From assembly GCF_017353175.1 (NCBI RefSeq), contig NZ_JAFMYW010000009.1:1-64000 (forward strand): 64,000 nt of DNA, read 5' to 3'. Of this stretch, positions 17,139 through 25,136 are shown piece after piece. This stretch comes from Fibrella forsythiae (GTDB lineage: Bacteria; Bacteroidota; Bacteroidia; Cytophagales; Spirosomataceae). Positions within the stretch are counted from its first letter, which is position 1. Every line of letters starts with the position of its first letter. Made by a program: the position numbers and the translations under genes. The notes under the pieces are model-generated. The model saw only the letters and a list, made by a program, of their open reading frames with translations. It did not search any database and was not told where the DNA came from.

Positions 17139-18431
17139 TTATTCCCGGTCAATCGCCAATAGCGTTTGTAGCAGCACATTGGCCCCATTGCCAATATCGA
17201 CCCCTTTCGAGAATTCTTTGGGCGAGTGGCTGATGCCGCCCACGCTGGGAATGAAAATCATGCCGACTGGGGCAATCTGGGCCATCTCCTGGGCATCATG
17301 TCCGGCCCCGCTTTGCATGTACCGGTACGAAAGGCCTAATGACTTGGCCGCTCTGATGATTTTATCCTGAATGGATTTGGCCGTGAGGGCGGGCGTCACG
17401 CCGATAGACGACTGCACAAAGGTGATTGGTGTTTCCTGCGTCTTGGCGATTGACTGCGCTCTGGCCTCTACCTCACGAAACAGCGTCCAGATCTTATCAT
17501 GCGACAGATCCCGTATTTCGACGCCCAGCACCACTTTACCCGGAATAACATTGTACGCACCCGGCTCGGCCGAAATTTTGCCGATCGTACCCACCTGCCG
17601 ACCTTCATGGCTGGTGACGACCTCATTCAGGGCAACAATCAGTTTGGCGGCCGATAGCAGTGCGTCGCGTCGGGCGTTCATGGGTGTGGTGCCGGCGTGA
17701 TTGGCGGCCCCTTCGATCGTGGCATCCCAATGTTCAATGCCGACGATGCCTTCCACCACGCCAATCTGTAACTTTTCGGTCATCAGAATACCGCCCTGTT
17801 CGATGTGTAGTTCGATGAAAGCAGCTACGTCGCCCTTTTTTCTGACCACTTTGCTGAGGCTGTCGGGATTACCGCCAATGGACCGGATGCCGTCGCCGAT
17901 GGTCAGGCCGCTCTGAGTCATCGATTTCAGGGCGGCGGGGGTAATTTTCCCGATCATGGCTCCACTGCCCACCGTACCGCCTTCTTCATTCGAAAAAATG
18001 ATGAGTTCGAGCGGATGTTCGGTAACGACGTTGTTTTCGTTGAGAGTTTCGACCAATTCCAACCCGCTAAGCGAACCGAGGGGGCCATCGTAGTTGCCTC
18101 CATTGGGGACCGAATCAATGTGCGAGCCAAAGGTGATGGGTTTCAGCGCCGGATTCCTTCCTTTCCGCCGACCGATGATATTTCCTGCGTAGTCGATTGT
18201 GACGTCGAGTTTGGCCTTTTTCATCAGCCCGATAACGTAAGCGCGCCCTTCCTGATCGGCTTTGCTGTAGGCCACCCGCCCATTTCCTCCATTAGCCAGC
18301 TCGCCAAATTTCGACAGCTCCAGCAGCCGGGTCTGAATTCGTTGCTGATTGACTTTCAGGCTGGTTGGCTGCGTTTGGGCAATGGCTCCAGACGAAGCCA
18401 GGAGAAAGCATAGAGGTAGTATTTTTTTCAT
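17139..18431 (-). CDS. Exported M20-type hydantoinase/carbamoylase family amidase
   Basis: 430 residues with a signal peptide (MKKILPLCFLLASSGAIAQ). The metal-site motifs of the M20 carbamoylase branch are in order: GSHIDSVPNGGNYDG (His104, Asp115), FSNEEGG (Glu149/150), ELHIEQG and the late SHSPKE. The middle segment VGIEHWDATIEGAANHAGTTPM is the dimerisation or lid domain. Relatives include allantoate amidohydrolase, ureidoglycolate hydrolase and N-carbamoyl-L-amino-acid amidase; the substrate is not decided by these motifs. The predicted periplasmic location is unusual for carbamoylases and suggests scavenging. No purine-degradation or hydantoinase genes are adjacent. Confidence 0.85.
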   Translation of the reverse strand: MKKILPLCFLLASSGAIAQTQPTSLKVNQQRIQTRLLELSKFGELANGGNGRVAYSKADQEGRAYVIGLMKKAKLDVTIDYAGNIIGRRKGRNPALKPITFGSHIDSVPNGGNYDGPLGSLSGLELVETLNENNVVTEHPLELIIFSNEEGGTVGSGAMIGKITPAALKSMTQSGLTIGDGIRSIGGNPDSLSKVVRKKGDVAAFIELHIEQGGILMTEKLQIGVVEGIVGIEHWDATIEGAANHAGTTPMNARRDALLSAAKLIVALNEVVTSHEGRQVGTIGKISAEPGAYNVIPGKVVLGVEIRDLSHDKIWTLFREVEARAQSIAKTQETPITFVQSSIGVTPALTAKSIQDKIIRAAKSLGLSYRYMQSGAGHDAQEMAQIAPVGMIFIPSVGGISHSPKEFSKGVDIGNGANVLLQTLLAIDRE

Positions 18432-18663
18432 AGCGTAGCAGAGACGCGCTTAGTACTCGTTGGCGATCCTACGGAATAGAGTTATGGTCACCGTGAGCCA
18501 AGTTAGTGAAAGCATTGTCCAGTTGTCACGGTCGTTACGCTGAATCGTTCATATTGTCTCCAATTCGGTCGGCCTACCCGCTCTGATGACTTGATAGCTC
18601 GATAGGTTTGTGGTTGCAGACTAAAGTTGTGGGGGTACATGTCGACTTTAGGGATAAGCGATG

Positions 18664-18671
18664 CAACTTTG
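18664..18671 (+). promoter_or_regulatory. Near-consensus -7 box before the OPT gene
   Basis: CAACTTTG differs from TAnnTTTG at one base and lies 38 bases before the TTG start. The same CAnnTTTG variant sits at a similar distance before three other genes in the window. The rest of the 277-base gap shows nothing else. Confidence 0.35.
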
Positions 18672-18708
18672 AGCAACATACATCGACCACTAAACCTCAA
18701 ACCAGCCC

Positions 18709-20757
18709 TTGTCTTTTATACCTGCTTCTGAATCACCTGCCGAATTATCGGTGAAGGCCGTCATTGTTGGCGCGCTCTTTGGCGTATTGTTCGGGGCCGC
18801 CACGGTCTATCTGTCACTTAAAGCGGGCCTGTCGGTGTCGGCCTCTATCCCGATTTCGGTGCTCGCCATTTCGCTGGGCCGACGCTTTCTGAACACGACC
18901 ATTCTGGAAAATAACATCATCCAGACCACGGGTTCGGCGGGCGAAAGCATTGCGTCGGGGGTGGTGTTTACGATGCCGGGCTTCCTCTTTCTGACCGACG
19001 GTGCCTCGGCCGATTTCTTTAACTACTGGACTATACTGACCCTCGCGATCGTGGGCGGACTGGTCGGTACGTTGATGATGGTACCCCTACGGCGGTCGCT
19101 GATTGTGCAGGAACATGGTACGCTGCCGTACCCCGAAGGAACTGCCTGTGCTTCGGTGCTGATTGCCGGTGAGAAAGGCGGTGATTTTGCGAAAACGGCC
19201 TACCTGGGTCTGGGCGTTGCTTTTCTGTACGCCGCGCTGCAAAAAGTGCTGCACATCATTGCCGAAGTGCCCGTTTGGGCTACGAAACAAGCTAACCGTT
19301 ATTTCCCATCAGCGCAGGTGGCGGGCGAGATCACGCCGGAATATCTGGGGGTTGGCTACATCATCGGTTTCCGTATTTCGGCGGTGCTGGTGGCGGGCGG
19401 CTTTCTGGCATGGCTGGGCCTGATCCCCCTGCTGGCGTCGGTGGTACCCGGCGAGACCATTGCGCTTCAATTGCAGAAGCTGGGTTATCTGGCCGATCTC
19501 ACCAAAGCGGGTGGGCCGGGCGGCTGGAATCCCGAGACAAAAACCTTCACCGATACCGCCGCCGCTATTTACCGGGCCTACATTCGGCAGATTGGCGCTG
19601 GTGCCGTGACGGCGGGCGGGTTTATGACGCTGCTGAAAACCATTCCGACCATTGTATCGTCGTTCAAAGCATCCATCGGGAAAGGGGCTGGCTCTAACAC
19701 GGAGCTGGCCAACCAGCCCGGTGGCCTGTTGCGTACCGACCGGGAACTGAGCGGCCGGTTTGTCATTGTAGGCTGTATTATACTGGCCGTATTGATGATC
19801 TTACTGCCGCAGATACCCGGCGACACGTACCTGACCAAAGCCCTGATCGCCATTCTGGTGCTGGTGTTCGGCTTCTTCTTCGTCACGGTGGCCAGCCGTA
19901 TTGTGGGTCTGATCGGATCAAGTTCATCACCAGTATCGGGTATGACCATCGCCACGATCATGGGTACGGCCCTGATCTTCATCGGCATCGGCCTGACGGG
20001 ACGTACCTATGAACCCGCCGTGCTGGTGGTGGGTAGCCTGATCTGTGTAGCCGCTGCCAACGCGGGGGCTACCTCGCAGGATTTGAAAACGGGTTATCTC
20101 GTGGGTGCTACGCCGCGTGCGCAACAACTGGCCTTGCTGGTTGGTGTGGTGGTCTCATCGCTGGTGGTGGGAGCTACCGTCAAACTGCTCGACACGCCCA
20201 CGCCCGATCTGGTGGCGCAGGGCATTACCCACGCCATTGGCACCGACAAGTTTCCGGCCCCACAAGGCACGTTGATGGCCACGTTGATCAAAGGCCTATT
20301 GTCGTTCAACCTCGACTGGCAATTTGTATTGGTAGGCGCTATTCTAGCCTTTGTGTTCGAGCTGATTGGTGTGAGTGCATTGGCGTTTGCCGTTGGTCTG
20401 TATCTGCCGCTGTCAACGACGCTGCCCATCTTCACGGGGGGCTGCGTAAAAGCCTTCGTCGACTGGCGGACAAAGAAGCCAGCCCGTGCCCATACGGCGC
20501 TCGAAAGCGAAACCGAAGAAACCGACGACCTGAGTAAAGGCAACCTCTTTGCCACAGGTCTGGTGGCTGGTGGCGCGCTGGCGGGTGTATTGGTAGCCCT
20601 GCTATCGGTCAATGATGGTGTTTATACAGCCCTATCGAAGCTGTCGCTCGAACCGGCGCTGGATGGCGCGTTCGGCGCTGGCGGTTACCAGCTCCTGGGT
20701 GCCCTTTTCTTCGCCGCCCTGGCCGGTACGCTGGGCTGGATGGGGATGAAGAAATAG
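18709..20757 (+). CDS. OPT family oligopeptide transporter
   Basis: 682 residues with ~15-16 hydrophobic helices, starting at the family hallmark VKAVIVGALFGVLFGAATVY and LSLKAGLSVSASIPISVLAI, followed by NNIIQTTGSAGESIASGVVFT and YPEGTACASVLIAGE, all typical of bacterial OPT proteins. These move oligopeptides or metal-chelate complexes across the inner membrane with protons. A TTG start is used because no ATG exists between the upstream stop and the first helix. A hydrophilic loop (TKKPARAHTALESETEETDDL) precedes the last helices. The amidase gene is divergent, and the two could serve peptide or amide scavenging together; that is inference. Confidence 0.92.
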   Translation: MSFIPASESPAELSVKAVIVGALFGVLFGAATVYLSLKAGLSVSASIPISVLAISLGRRFLNTTILENNIIQTTGSAGESIASGVVFTMPGFLFLTDGASADFFNYWTILTLAIVGGLVGTLMMVPLRRSLIVQEHGTLPYPEGTACASVLIAGEKGGDFAKTAYLGLGVAFLYAALQKVLHIIAEVPVWATKQANRYFPSAQVAGEITPEYLGVGYIIGFRISAVLVAGGFLAWLGLIPLLASVVPGETIALQLQKLGYLADLTKAGGPGGWNPETKTFTDTAAAIYRAYIRQIGAGAVTAGGFMTLLKTIPTIVSSFKASIGKGAGSNTELANQPGGLLRTDRELSGRFVIVGCIILAVLMILLPQIPGDTYLTKALIAILVLVFGFFFVTVASRIVGLIGSSSSPVSGMTIATIMGTALIFIGIGLTGRTYEPAVLVVGSLICVAAANAGATSQDLKTGYLVGATPRAQQLALLVGVVVSSLVVGATVKLLDTPTPDLVAQGITHAIGTDKFPAPQGTLMATLIKGLLSFNLDWQFVLVGAILAFVFELIGVSALAFAVGLYLPLSTTLPIFTGGCVKAFVDWRTKKPARAHTALESETEETDDLSKGNLFATGLVAGGALAGVLVALLSVNDGVYTALSKLSLEPALDGAFGAGGYQLLGALFFAALAGTLGWMGMKK

Positions 20758-20791
20758 CCGTTAGGCTGGGCCGTCATTAAGTGGTCATTAG

Positions 20792-20900
20792 GCTGCGCTG
20801 TTATTATACCTGCGGCGTCATTGATTGTCATTAAGTAGTTGTTCCTTGTTTGGGGATGAATGACTATTTAATGACGCCGAAGGCATAATGACAGCACAAC
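20792..20900. terminator. Imperfect hairpin between convergent genes
   Basis: Arms 20792-20822 and 20870-20900 match at about 26 of 31 positions, built around TGCGGCGTCATT and AATGACGCCG. GTCATTA is also repeated several times in the loop and upstream. Placed between the OPT gene and the methyltransferase gene, it can terminate both. Confidence 0.55.
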
Positions 20901-20907
20901 GTAATAT

Positions 20908-21549
20908 CTACTTCCGATACCCAATCGTGGCAAACAGCGGGTCGCTTCGGTGCGGGTTCGGGCTGCGGTCTTCGGTGTGGATGTCCGTAAACAGGCCCGT
21001 TTGTTCGTAGTATGTTTCAACCAGTTGAGCGTGTCCGGCATCGTCGAGGGCTTGCCAGACGGCCACGGCTTTTGTCGGAAACATGCGGTTTGAAAACACC
21101 GTAATGAAAGGAGCCCCCGGTTTCAGCACCCGCGCCACTTCCTGGAAAACGGCGACCGGCTGCGTCAGGTACTGCACTGATACCGTCACCACACAGCCGT
21201 CAAACTCTTCGTCTTTGTAAGGCAAGGCCGGGTTCTGATTCAGGTTTTGAACAATGTAGTCTGTCAGCTGTGGGTTCTGCTTCAGCTCCGTGGCGTTCAT
21301 GCCCTGGCCCGCCACGCGGCTATAGGCTACGTCGGCAGGAAGGTGACTGCGCCAACTGCTCATCAGGTCGAGAATGGCCCCGCCGGGTGGTAGTAGCTCG
21401 CGGAAAAGGGCCGTCGCTGCCGCAATTGCCGGGTCATCGATATGCACCACCAATCGGGCCGACCGGTAAAATTCATCATCGGGTGTTTCGTCATACTTCC
21501 GGAAATAATTCGCCGGAAGATCGGGGTTGAGCTGGGTACGTTGCGCCAT
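20908..21549 (-). CDS. SAM-dependent methyltransferase (class I, type 11-like)
   Basis: 213 residues. Motif I appears as GGAILDLMSSWRSHLP, a variant with DLxSSW in place of the usual DxGxG, known from a distinct methyltransferase group. Later come GMNATELKQNPQL (motif II region, acidic residue replaced), the post-I acidic turn EEFDGCVVTVSVQYL and VLKPGAPFITVFSNRMFPTKAV. The substrate is unknown and the protein is cytoplasmic. It stands alone between the OPT gene and murQ and has no visible promoter box. A small-molecule substrate is more likely than RNA, given the absence of RNA-binding domains. Confidence 0.8.
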   Translation of the reverse strand: MAQRTQLNPDLPANYFRKYDETPDDEFYRSARLVVHIDDPAIAAATALFRELLPPGGAILDLMSSWRSHLPADVAYSRVAGQGMNATELKQNPQLTDYIVQNLNQNPALPYKDEEFDGCVVTVSVQYLTQPVAVFQEVARVLKPGAPFITVFSNRMFPTKAVAVWQALDDAGHAQLVETYYEQTGLFTDIHTEDRSPNPHRSDPLFATIGYRK

Positions 21550-21648
21550 AAATGATAAACCCGCAACGTACCCGAATCGTTGGGTGAATTCGTAGAACAG
21601 GGAAGAACCCGGGCTGGTGTATCGTAAGCGTTATCAACAAAACGTTGG

Positions 21649-21656
21649 TAGCTTTG
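21649..21656 (+). promoter_or_regulatory. -7 box of murQ
   Basis: TAGCTTTG matches TAnnTTTG and lies 21 bases before the ATG at 21678. It places the transcript start downstream of a TTG at 21645, so that TTG cannot begin the protein. Confidence 0.6.
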
Positions 21657-21677
21657 CTATCTGCAACGTACCTGCTT

Positions 21678-22475
21678 ATGATTACCGAAACAACGTCTCA
21701 TTACGACCATTTAGAGCAGATGTCGGTCCACGACCTGCTGGTGAATATCAACCGCGAAGACCAGACTGTGCCACTGGCTGTTGAACGGGCCATTCCGCAA
21801 CTCGAAGCCCTGGCCACGCAGGTCACCGCCCGCATGCGCGAAGGCGGTCGGCTGTTTTACATCGGCGCGGGTACCAGCGGTCGGTTAGGTGTGGTCGATG
21901 CGTCGGAGTGCCCACCTACCTATGGCGTGCCGCACGATCTGGTAGTAGGCCTGATTGCCGGGGGCGATGGTGCCATTCGAAAAGCCGTGGAATTTGCCGA
22001 AGATGATCCCGAGCAGGCCTGGAAAGACCTTAGCGCCTACAAAATTGAAGCCGTTGATACCGTGGTGGGCATTGCGGCCTCAGGACGTACGCCTTACGTA
22101 ATTGGTGGCCTGAACGCGGCGCGGGCGGCGGGTTGCCTTACCGGCTGCATCGTCTGCAACCCCGGTTCGGCGGTGGCGGCGGCGGCTGAATTTCCGGTCG
22201 AGGTGGTAACTGGTCCCGAGTTTGTGACGGGCAGTACGCGCATGAAAGCCGGAACCGCGCAGAAGCTGGCCCTCAATATGTTATCGACGACGGTGATGAT
22301 TCAACTGGGCCGGGTAAAAGGCAACAAGATGGTAGACATGCAACTGTCGAACATAAAGCTCCAACAACGCGCCGCCCGCATGGTTATGGAAGAACTAAAC
22401 GTCTCGGAAGAAACCGCCAACGACCTGCTAGCCCGCTTCGGCAACGTCCGCGGCGCGATTGACAACCATAAATAG
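21678..22475 (+). CDS. murQ: N-acetylmuramic acid 6-phosphate etherase
   Basis: Cleaves the lactyl ether of MurNAc 6-phosphate to GlcNAc 6-phosphate during cell-wall recycling. The protein is 265 residues, slightly shorter than E. coli MurQ (298), mainly at the C-terminus. The SIS-domain GRLFYIGAGTSGRLGVVDASECPPTYG contains the catalytic Glu of the DASECPPT segment, GGDGAIRKAVEFAEDD supplies the second acidic residue, and STRMKAGTAQKLALNMLST is the family signature. The ATG after the -7 box gives MITETTSHYDHLEQMS, the usual N-terminus. No MurNAc phosphotransferase or kinase (murP, anmK) is next to it. Confidence 0.95.
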   Translation: MITETTSHYDHLEQMSVHDLLVNINREDQTVPLAVERAIPQLEALATQVTARMREGGRLFYIGAGTSGRLGVVDASECPPTYGVPHDLVVGLIAGGDGAIRKAVEFAEDDPEQAWKDLSAYKIEAVDTVVGIAASGRTPYVIGGLNAARAAGCLTGCIVCNPGSAVAAAAEFPVEVVTGPEFVTGSTRMKAGTAQKLALNMLSTTVMIQLGRVKGNKMVDMQLSNIKLQQRAARMVMEELNVSEETANDLLARFGNVRGAIDNHK

Positions 22476-22573
22476 TTTACTGTTTACCGTTTGCTGTTTA
22501 CCGTTGCGCTGTTACAAAACAAATTATTGAAATAGCAGCGCAACGGTAAACAGCAAACGGTAAACAGTAAACT
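22474..22573. repeat. Perfect 37-bp inverted repeat, TTTACTGTTTAC family
   Basis: Arms 22474-22510 and 22537-22573 are exact reverse complements with a 26-base loop. The outer ends read AGTTTACTGTTTACCGT, as in the element at 7298. The left arm begins inside the murQ TAG stop, and the right arm ends 7 bases before the next ATG. The GTTTACCGTTTGCTGTTTACCGTT core is itself a short tandem pattern. Confidence 0.8.
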
Positions 22574-22580
22574 CAAAAAG

Positions 22581-23615
22581 ATGAAAGCCATTCAACTCTC
22601 TGCCCTGCACCAGCCGCTTGCGGTAGTCGACGTACCCGATCCAACGCCTGCGCATGGGGAGGTTGTGATCGATCTGAAAGCCGCGGGGCTGAACCACCGC
22701 GATGTATTTGTGCAGCAAGGGCTGTATCCGGGTATTGTGCTGCCGGTATTTCCGGGTTCCGACGGGGCGGGTGTCGTGTCGGCGGTTGGCGAGGGCGTAG
22801 ATCGGTCGTGGCTGAACTGCGAAGTGGTGATCAATCCGGGCCTGAACTGGGGGCCAAACCACGTGGTGAATAGCCCGGCCTTTACAATTCTGGGTATGCC
22901 CACGGCGGGCACGTTTGCCGAGAAGATCGTTATTGCGCAGACCAACGTGTATCATAAGCCAACGCATCTGTCTTTCGAGGAAGCGGCTGCGTTGCCCTTG
23001 GCCGGCCTGACGGCCTGGCGTGCGCTGATGTCGCGGGCCGGGCTGAGTCGGCAGCATCCCGAACGGGTGCTGGTTACGGGGGCGGGTGGCGGCGCGGCAC
23101 TATTTGCCTTGCAGTTTGCCGTAGCCGCCGGGGCCGAGGTATGGGTAACGTCGGGTTCAGAAGCGAAGCTGGCGAAAGCGAAAGCGCTTGGGGCCAAAGG
23201 CGGCGTGAATTACAAAGAGGCTGACTGGCACAAAACCCTGTTGAAACTGGCAACCAATGGTGATGCTGAGAAAAGCCGGGCCGGTTACTTCGATGTCATC
23301 ATCGACAGTGCTGCAGGCCCCGACTTTGCCAAGCTGACGCAGGTAGCTGCCCCCGGTGGGCGTATCGCCTTTTTCGGTGGAACATCAGGGAAAATTACGG
23401 ATGTGCAGCCATCGGTTGTCTTCTTCAAGCAGCTATCAATTTTCGGTACCACGATGGGCAACGATGTCGAGTTTGGTGATATGCTGCGATTCGTTGAGAA
23501 GTATCAGATTCGCCCGGTGATTGATTCCGTTCGTCCACTGGCCGACGCACAGGCGGCCTACGACCGGATGAATGCCGGTGGGCAACTGGGCAAGCTTGTG
23601 CTGTCGATTGCCTGA
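22581..23615 (+). CDS. Zinc-free MDR-type oxidoreductase (quinone oxidoreductase-like)
   Basis: 344 residues of the medium-chain dehydrogenase superfamily, NADPH-dependent. The GroES-like N-domain has GLNHRDVFVQQGLYPGI and FPGSDGAGVVSAVGEGV; the nucleotide fold is VLVTGAGGGAALFALQFA with GSEAKLAKAKALGAKGGVNY. The GHE-type zinc ligand and the four-Cys structural zinc lobe are both missing: the segment where the lobe would be reads VINPGLNWGPNHVVN. This places it with quinone or enone reductases rather than alcohol dehydrogenases. The gene after it starts 17 bases downstream and is probably co-transcribed. The upstream hairpin separates it from murQ. Confidence 0.85.
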   Translation: MKAIQLSALHQPLAVVDVPDPTPAHGEVVIDLKAAGLNHRDVFVQQGLYPGIVLPVFPGSDGAGVVSAVGEGVDRSWLNCEVVINPGLNWGPNHVVNSPAFTILGMPTAGTFAEKIVIAQTNVYHKPTHLSFEEAAALPLAGLTAWRALMSRAGLSRQHPERVLVTGAGGGAALFALQFAVAAGAEVWVTSGSEAKLAKAKALGAKGGVNYKEADWHKTLLKLATNGDAEKSRAGYFDVIIDSAAGPDFAKLTQVAAPGGRIAFFGGTSGKITDVQPSVVFFKQLSIFGTTMGNDVEFGDMLRFVEKYQIRPVIDSVRPLADAQAAYDRMNAGGQLGKLVLSIA

Positions 23616-23631
23616 CGGAGAGCCGGAACGC

Positions 23632-24900
23632 ATGATTCAGCTTTCGCCCACCCCGACCTACCCAATGCAGTGCCCTACCTGTAGCGGCGTTGCTGTTGGT
23701 CGGGTACGTTTCGCGGGGGCTGTCACCCTGGCCGAAGCTCTTTGTCCGGTGTGCCGGAAAACGTACCGGCAAACACTGCCGAATGGCCAGTTCAATCGTT
23801 TCCCGGTAGCTATCAGTACCGATGCAAAGCACGTTCGTGTTGCCGAACGCGGGCGTTGGCTGGTTGAGCTGGTGAGAAAAGTAAGTACGCCTCAACCCGG
23901 CAACGATGAGCCATTGTTACCGTTGGGTATCACCATCAGCAGCCGGTTACCCACTGCCGGGCGGTCCATCTCGCCCATGCTTCTCCTTTGCCTGGATCGC
24001 TGCTACGGCCACGCGCTGATGATGTTGTTCAATGCGCAACGCCACCACGAGCAGCACCCGAACCGGCCCATCATTGCCGTGGTACCCCGTTCGCTGGCCT
24101 GGCTTGTGCCCGGTTATGTGGCCGAAACCTGGGTCGTTGATCAGCCACTATCAAGCCTCGATCGCGCTGTACCTGGCTTCGATGCCTTTGTGAAACAGCA
24201 ACTTACCCGTTTCGGAACGGTTTGGTTTAGCCACGCCCATATTCACTTCGACCACCGCACCACCCGCTTTTCTGATTTCACCCGCACCCCAAAATTTGAC
24301 CTGGCCCAGTTCGATCAGGGTGAGGTCAGGTACGTTACGTTTGTATTGCGCGAAGACCGGCTGTGGCTTCGGTACGGTTGGGAGCGATTGCTCTATCGCA
24401 TTTGCCAGCGATCGGGTTTATTGCTATCAATGCGCTCGCTCTGGGTACATTGGCAGGTACGTCGCTATCGGCAACTGGCCCATGTTCTTCGGCAAACGTA
24501 CCCAGCCATTGAACTCAGCGTGACCGGACTGACAAGCAGTAATGCGTCAGGCTTCGGTGATCTGGCTGATGACCTGCGGTTACCTGCTCCGCTGTCGGCC
24601 GGGCAGGAACGTACCTGGTGTGACCAATACGCCCGCAGTCATGTGGTGGTGGGCATGCATGGGTCGGGTATGCTGCTGCCCACGAGTCTGGCGGCTGGTT
24701 TCGTAAACCTGCTTCCGCCCGACAAACTACCGCACTACGCCGAAGATATCCTGCTGGCCCACGATAACCCCATTCACCAAACGCTGTTAGGTCGTTTTTT
24801 ACCGACTGATGCCTCGCCCAGACAGGTCGCTGTACTGATTGCCAGTATACTCACGGAGTTTCCCGTCTGGCTAGCCGAAGTCCGCGAGCGGAAGACATAG
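23632..24900 (+). CDS. Uncharacterised protein with zinc ribbon and GT61-like C-terminus
   Basis: 422 residues. An N-terminal CPTC ... CPVC set (Cys14, 17, 38, 41) can form a zinc ribbon. The centre is an alpha/beta region without a family I know (RPIIAVVPRSLAWLVP, FGTVWFSHAHIHFDHR). Near the end, SHVVVGMHGSGMLLPTSLA (His343) and AGFVNLLPPDKLPHYAEDI resemble the HGAGL-type acceptor loop of glycosyltransferase family 61, so a sugar transferase is the best guess. The ATG is chosen because it starts 16 bases after the preceding stop, with GGAG upstream; an earlier frame would overlap that gene by 40 bases. The link to the oxidoreductase is unexplained. Confidence 0.5.
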   Translation: MIQLSPTPTYPMQCPTCSGVAVGRVRFAGAVTLAEALCPVCRKTYRQTLPNGQFNRFPVAISTDAKHVRVAERGRWLVELVRKVSTPQPGNDEPLLPLGITISSRLPTAGRSISPMLLLCLDRCYGHALMMLFNAQRHHEQHPNRPIIAVVPRSLAWLVPGYVAETWVVDQPLSSLDRAVPGFDAFVKQQLTRFGTVWFSHAHIHFDHRTTRFSDFTRTPKFDLAQFDQGEVRYVTFVLREDRLWLRYGWERLLYRICQRSGLLLSMRSLWVHWQVRRYRQLAHVLRQTYPAIELSVTGLTSSNASGFGDLADDLRLPAPLSAGQERTWCDQYARSHVVVGMHGSGMLLPTSLAAGFVNLLPPDKLPHYAEDILLAHDNPIHQTLLGRFLPTDASPRQVAVLIASILTEFPVWLAEVRERKT

Positions 24901-24930
24901 CTTGTGTGCCGTTATTTGATTCATGCTGTT

Positions 24931-25025
24931 TTTTTGTCATCCCGACGGAAGGAGGGATCTTAAGCTTTCCTGACCCACTTCGCCGGGAAAACTCAAGATC
25001 CCTCCTATCGTCGGGATGACAAAAA
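24931..25025. repeat. Inverted repeat of the GTCATCCCGACG type
   Basis: Arms 24931-24970 and 24985-25025 match closely: TTTTTGTCATCCCGACG on the left is mirrored by CGTCGGGATGACAAAAA on the right. GGAGGGATCTT and AAGATCCCTCC pair further in. The end sequence belongs to a repeat type I know from other Bacteroidota genomes. The T-runs at both ends let it terminate in both directions. Confidence 0.75.
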
Positions 25026-25046
25026 CGGCGCGTCAGCGAATGATGG

Positions 25047-25077
25047 CCTAGTCGAAGGGTATGGTTCGCGAAGCCAT
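25047..25077 (+). repeat. Isolated copy of the CCTAGTCGAAGGG loop sequence
   Basis: CCTAGTCGAAGGG (25047-25059) is the same core as the loops of the hairpins at 52912 and 54034. Here only short flanks pair (ATGGC and GCCAT at 25073-25077), so it may be a decayed member. Confidence 0.45.
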
Positions 25078-25136
25078 GTACAGGCAAAAATTAAAGCGCT
25101 CGAAGCCGGACGAAAAACGACCAGGCAGCGCCTCAA

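Noticed and set aside
16900-17370. Plus-strand open frame of 156 codons
   Set aside because: It runs into the amidase gene on the other strand, which has clear domains; the protein is low in any recognisable motif.
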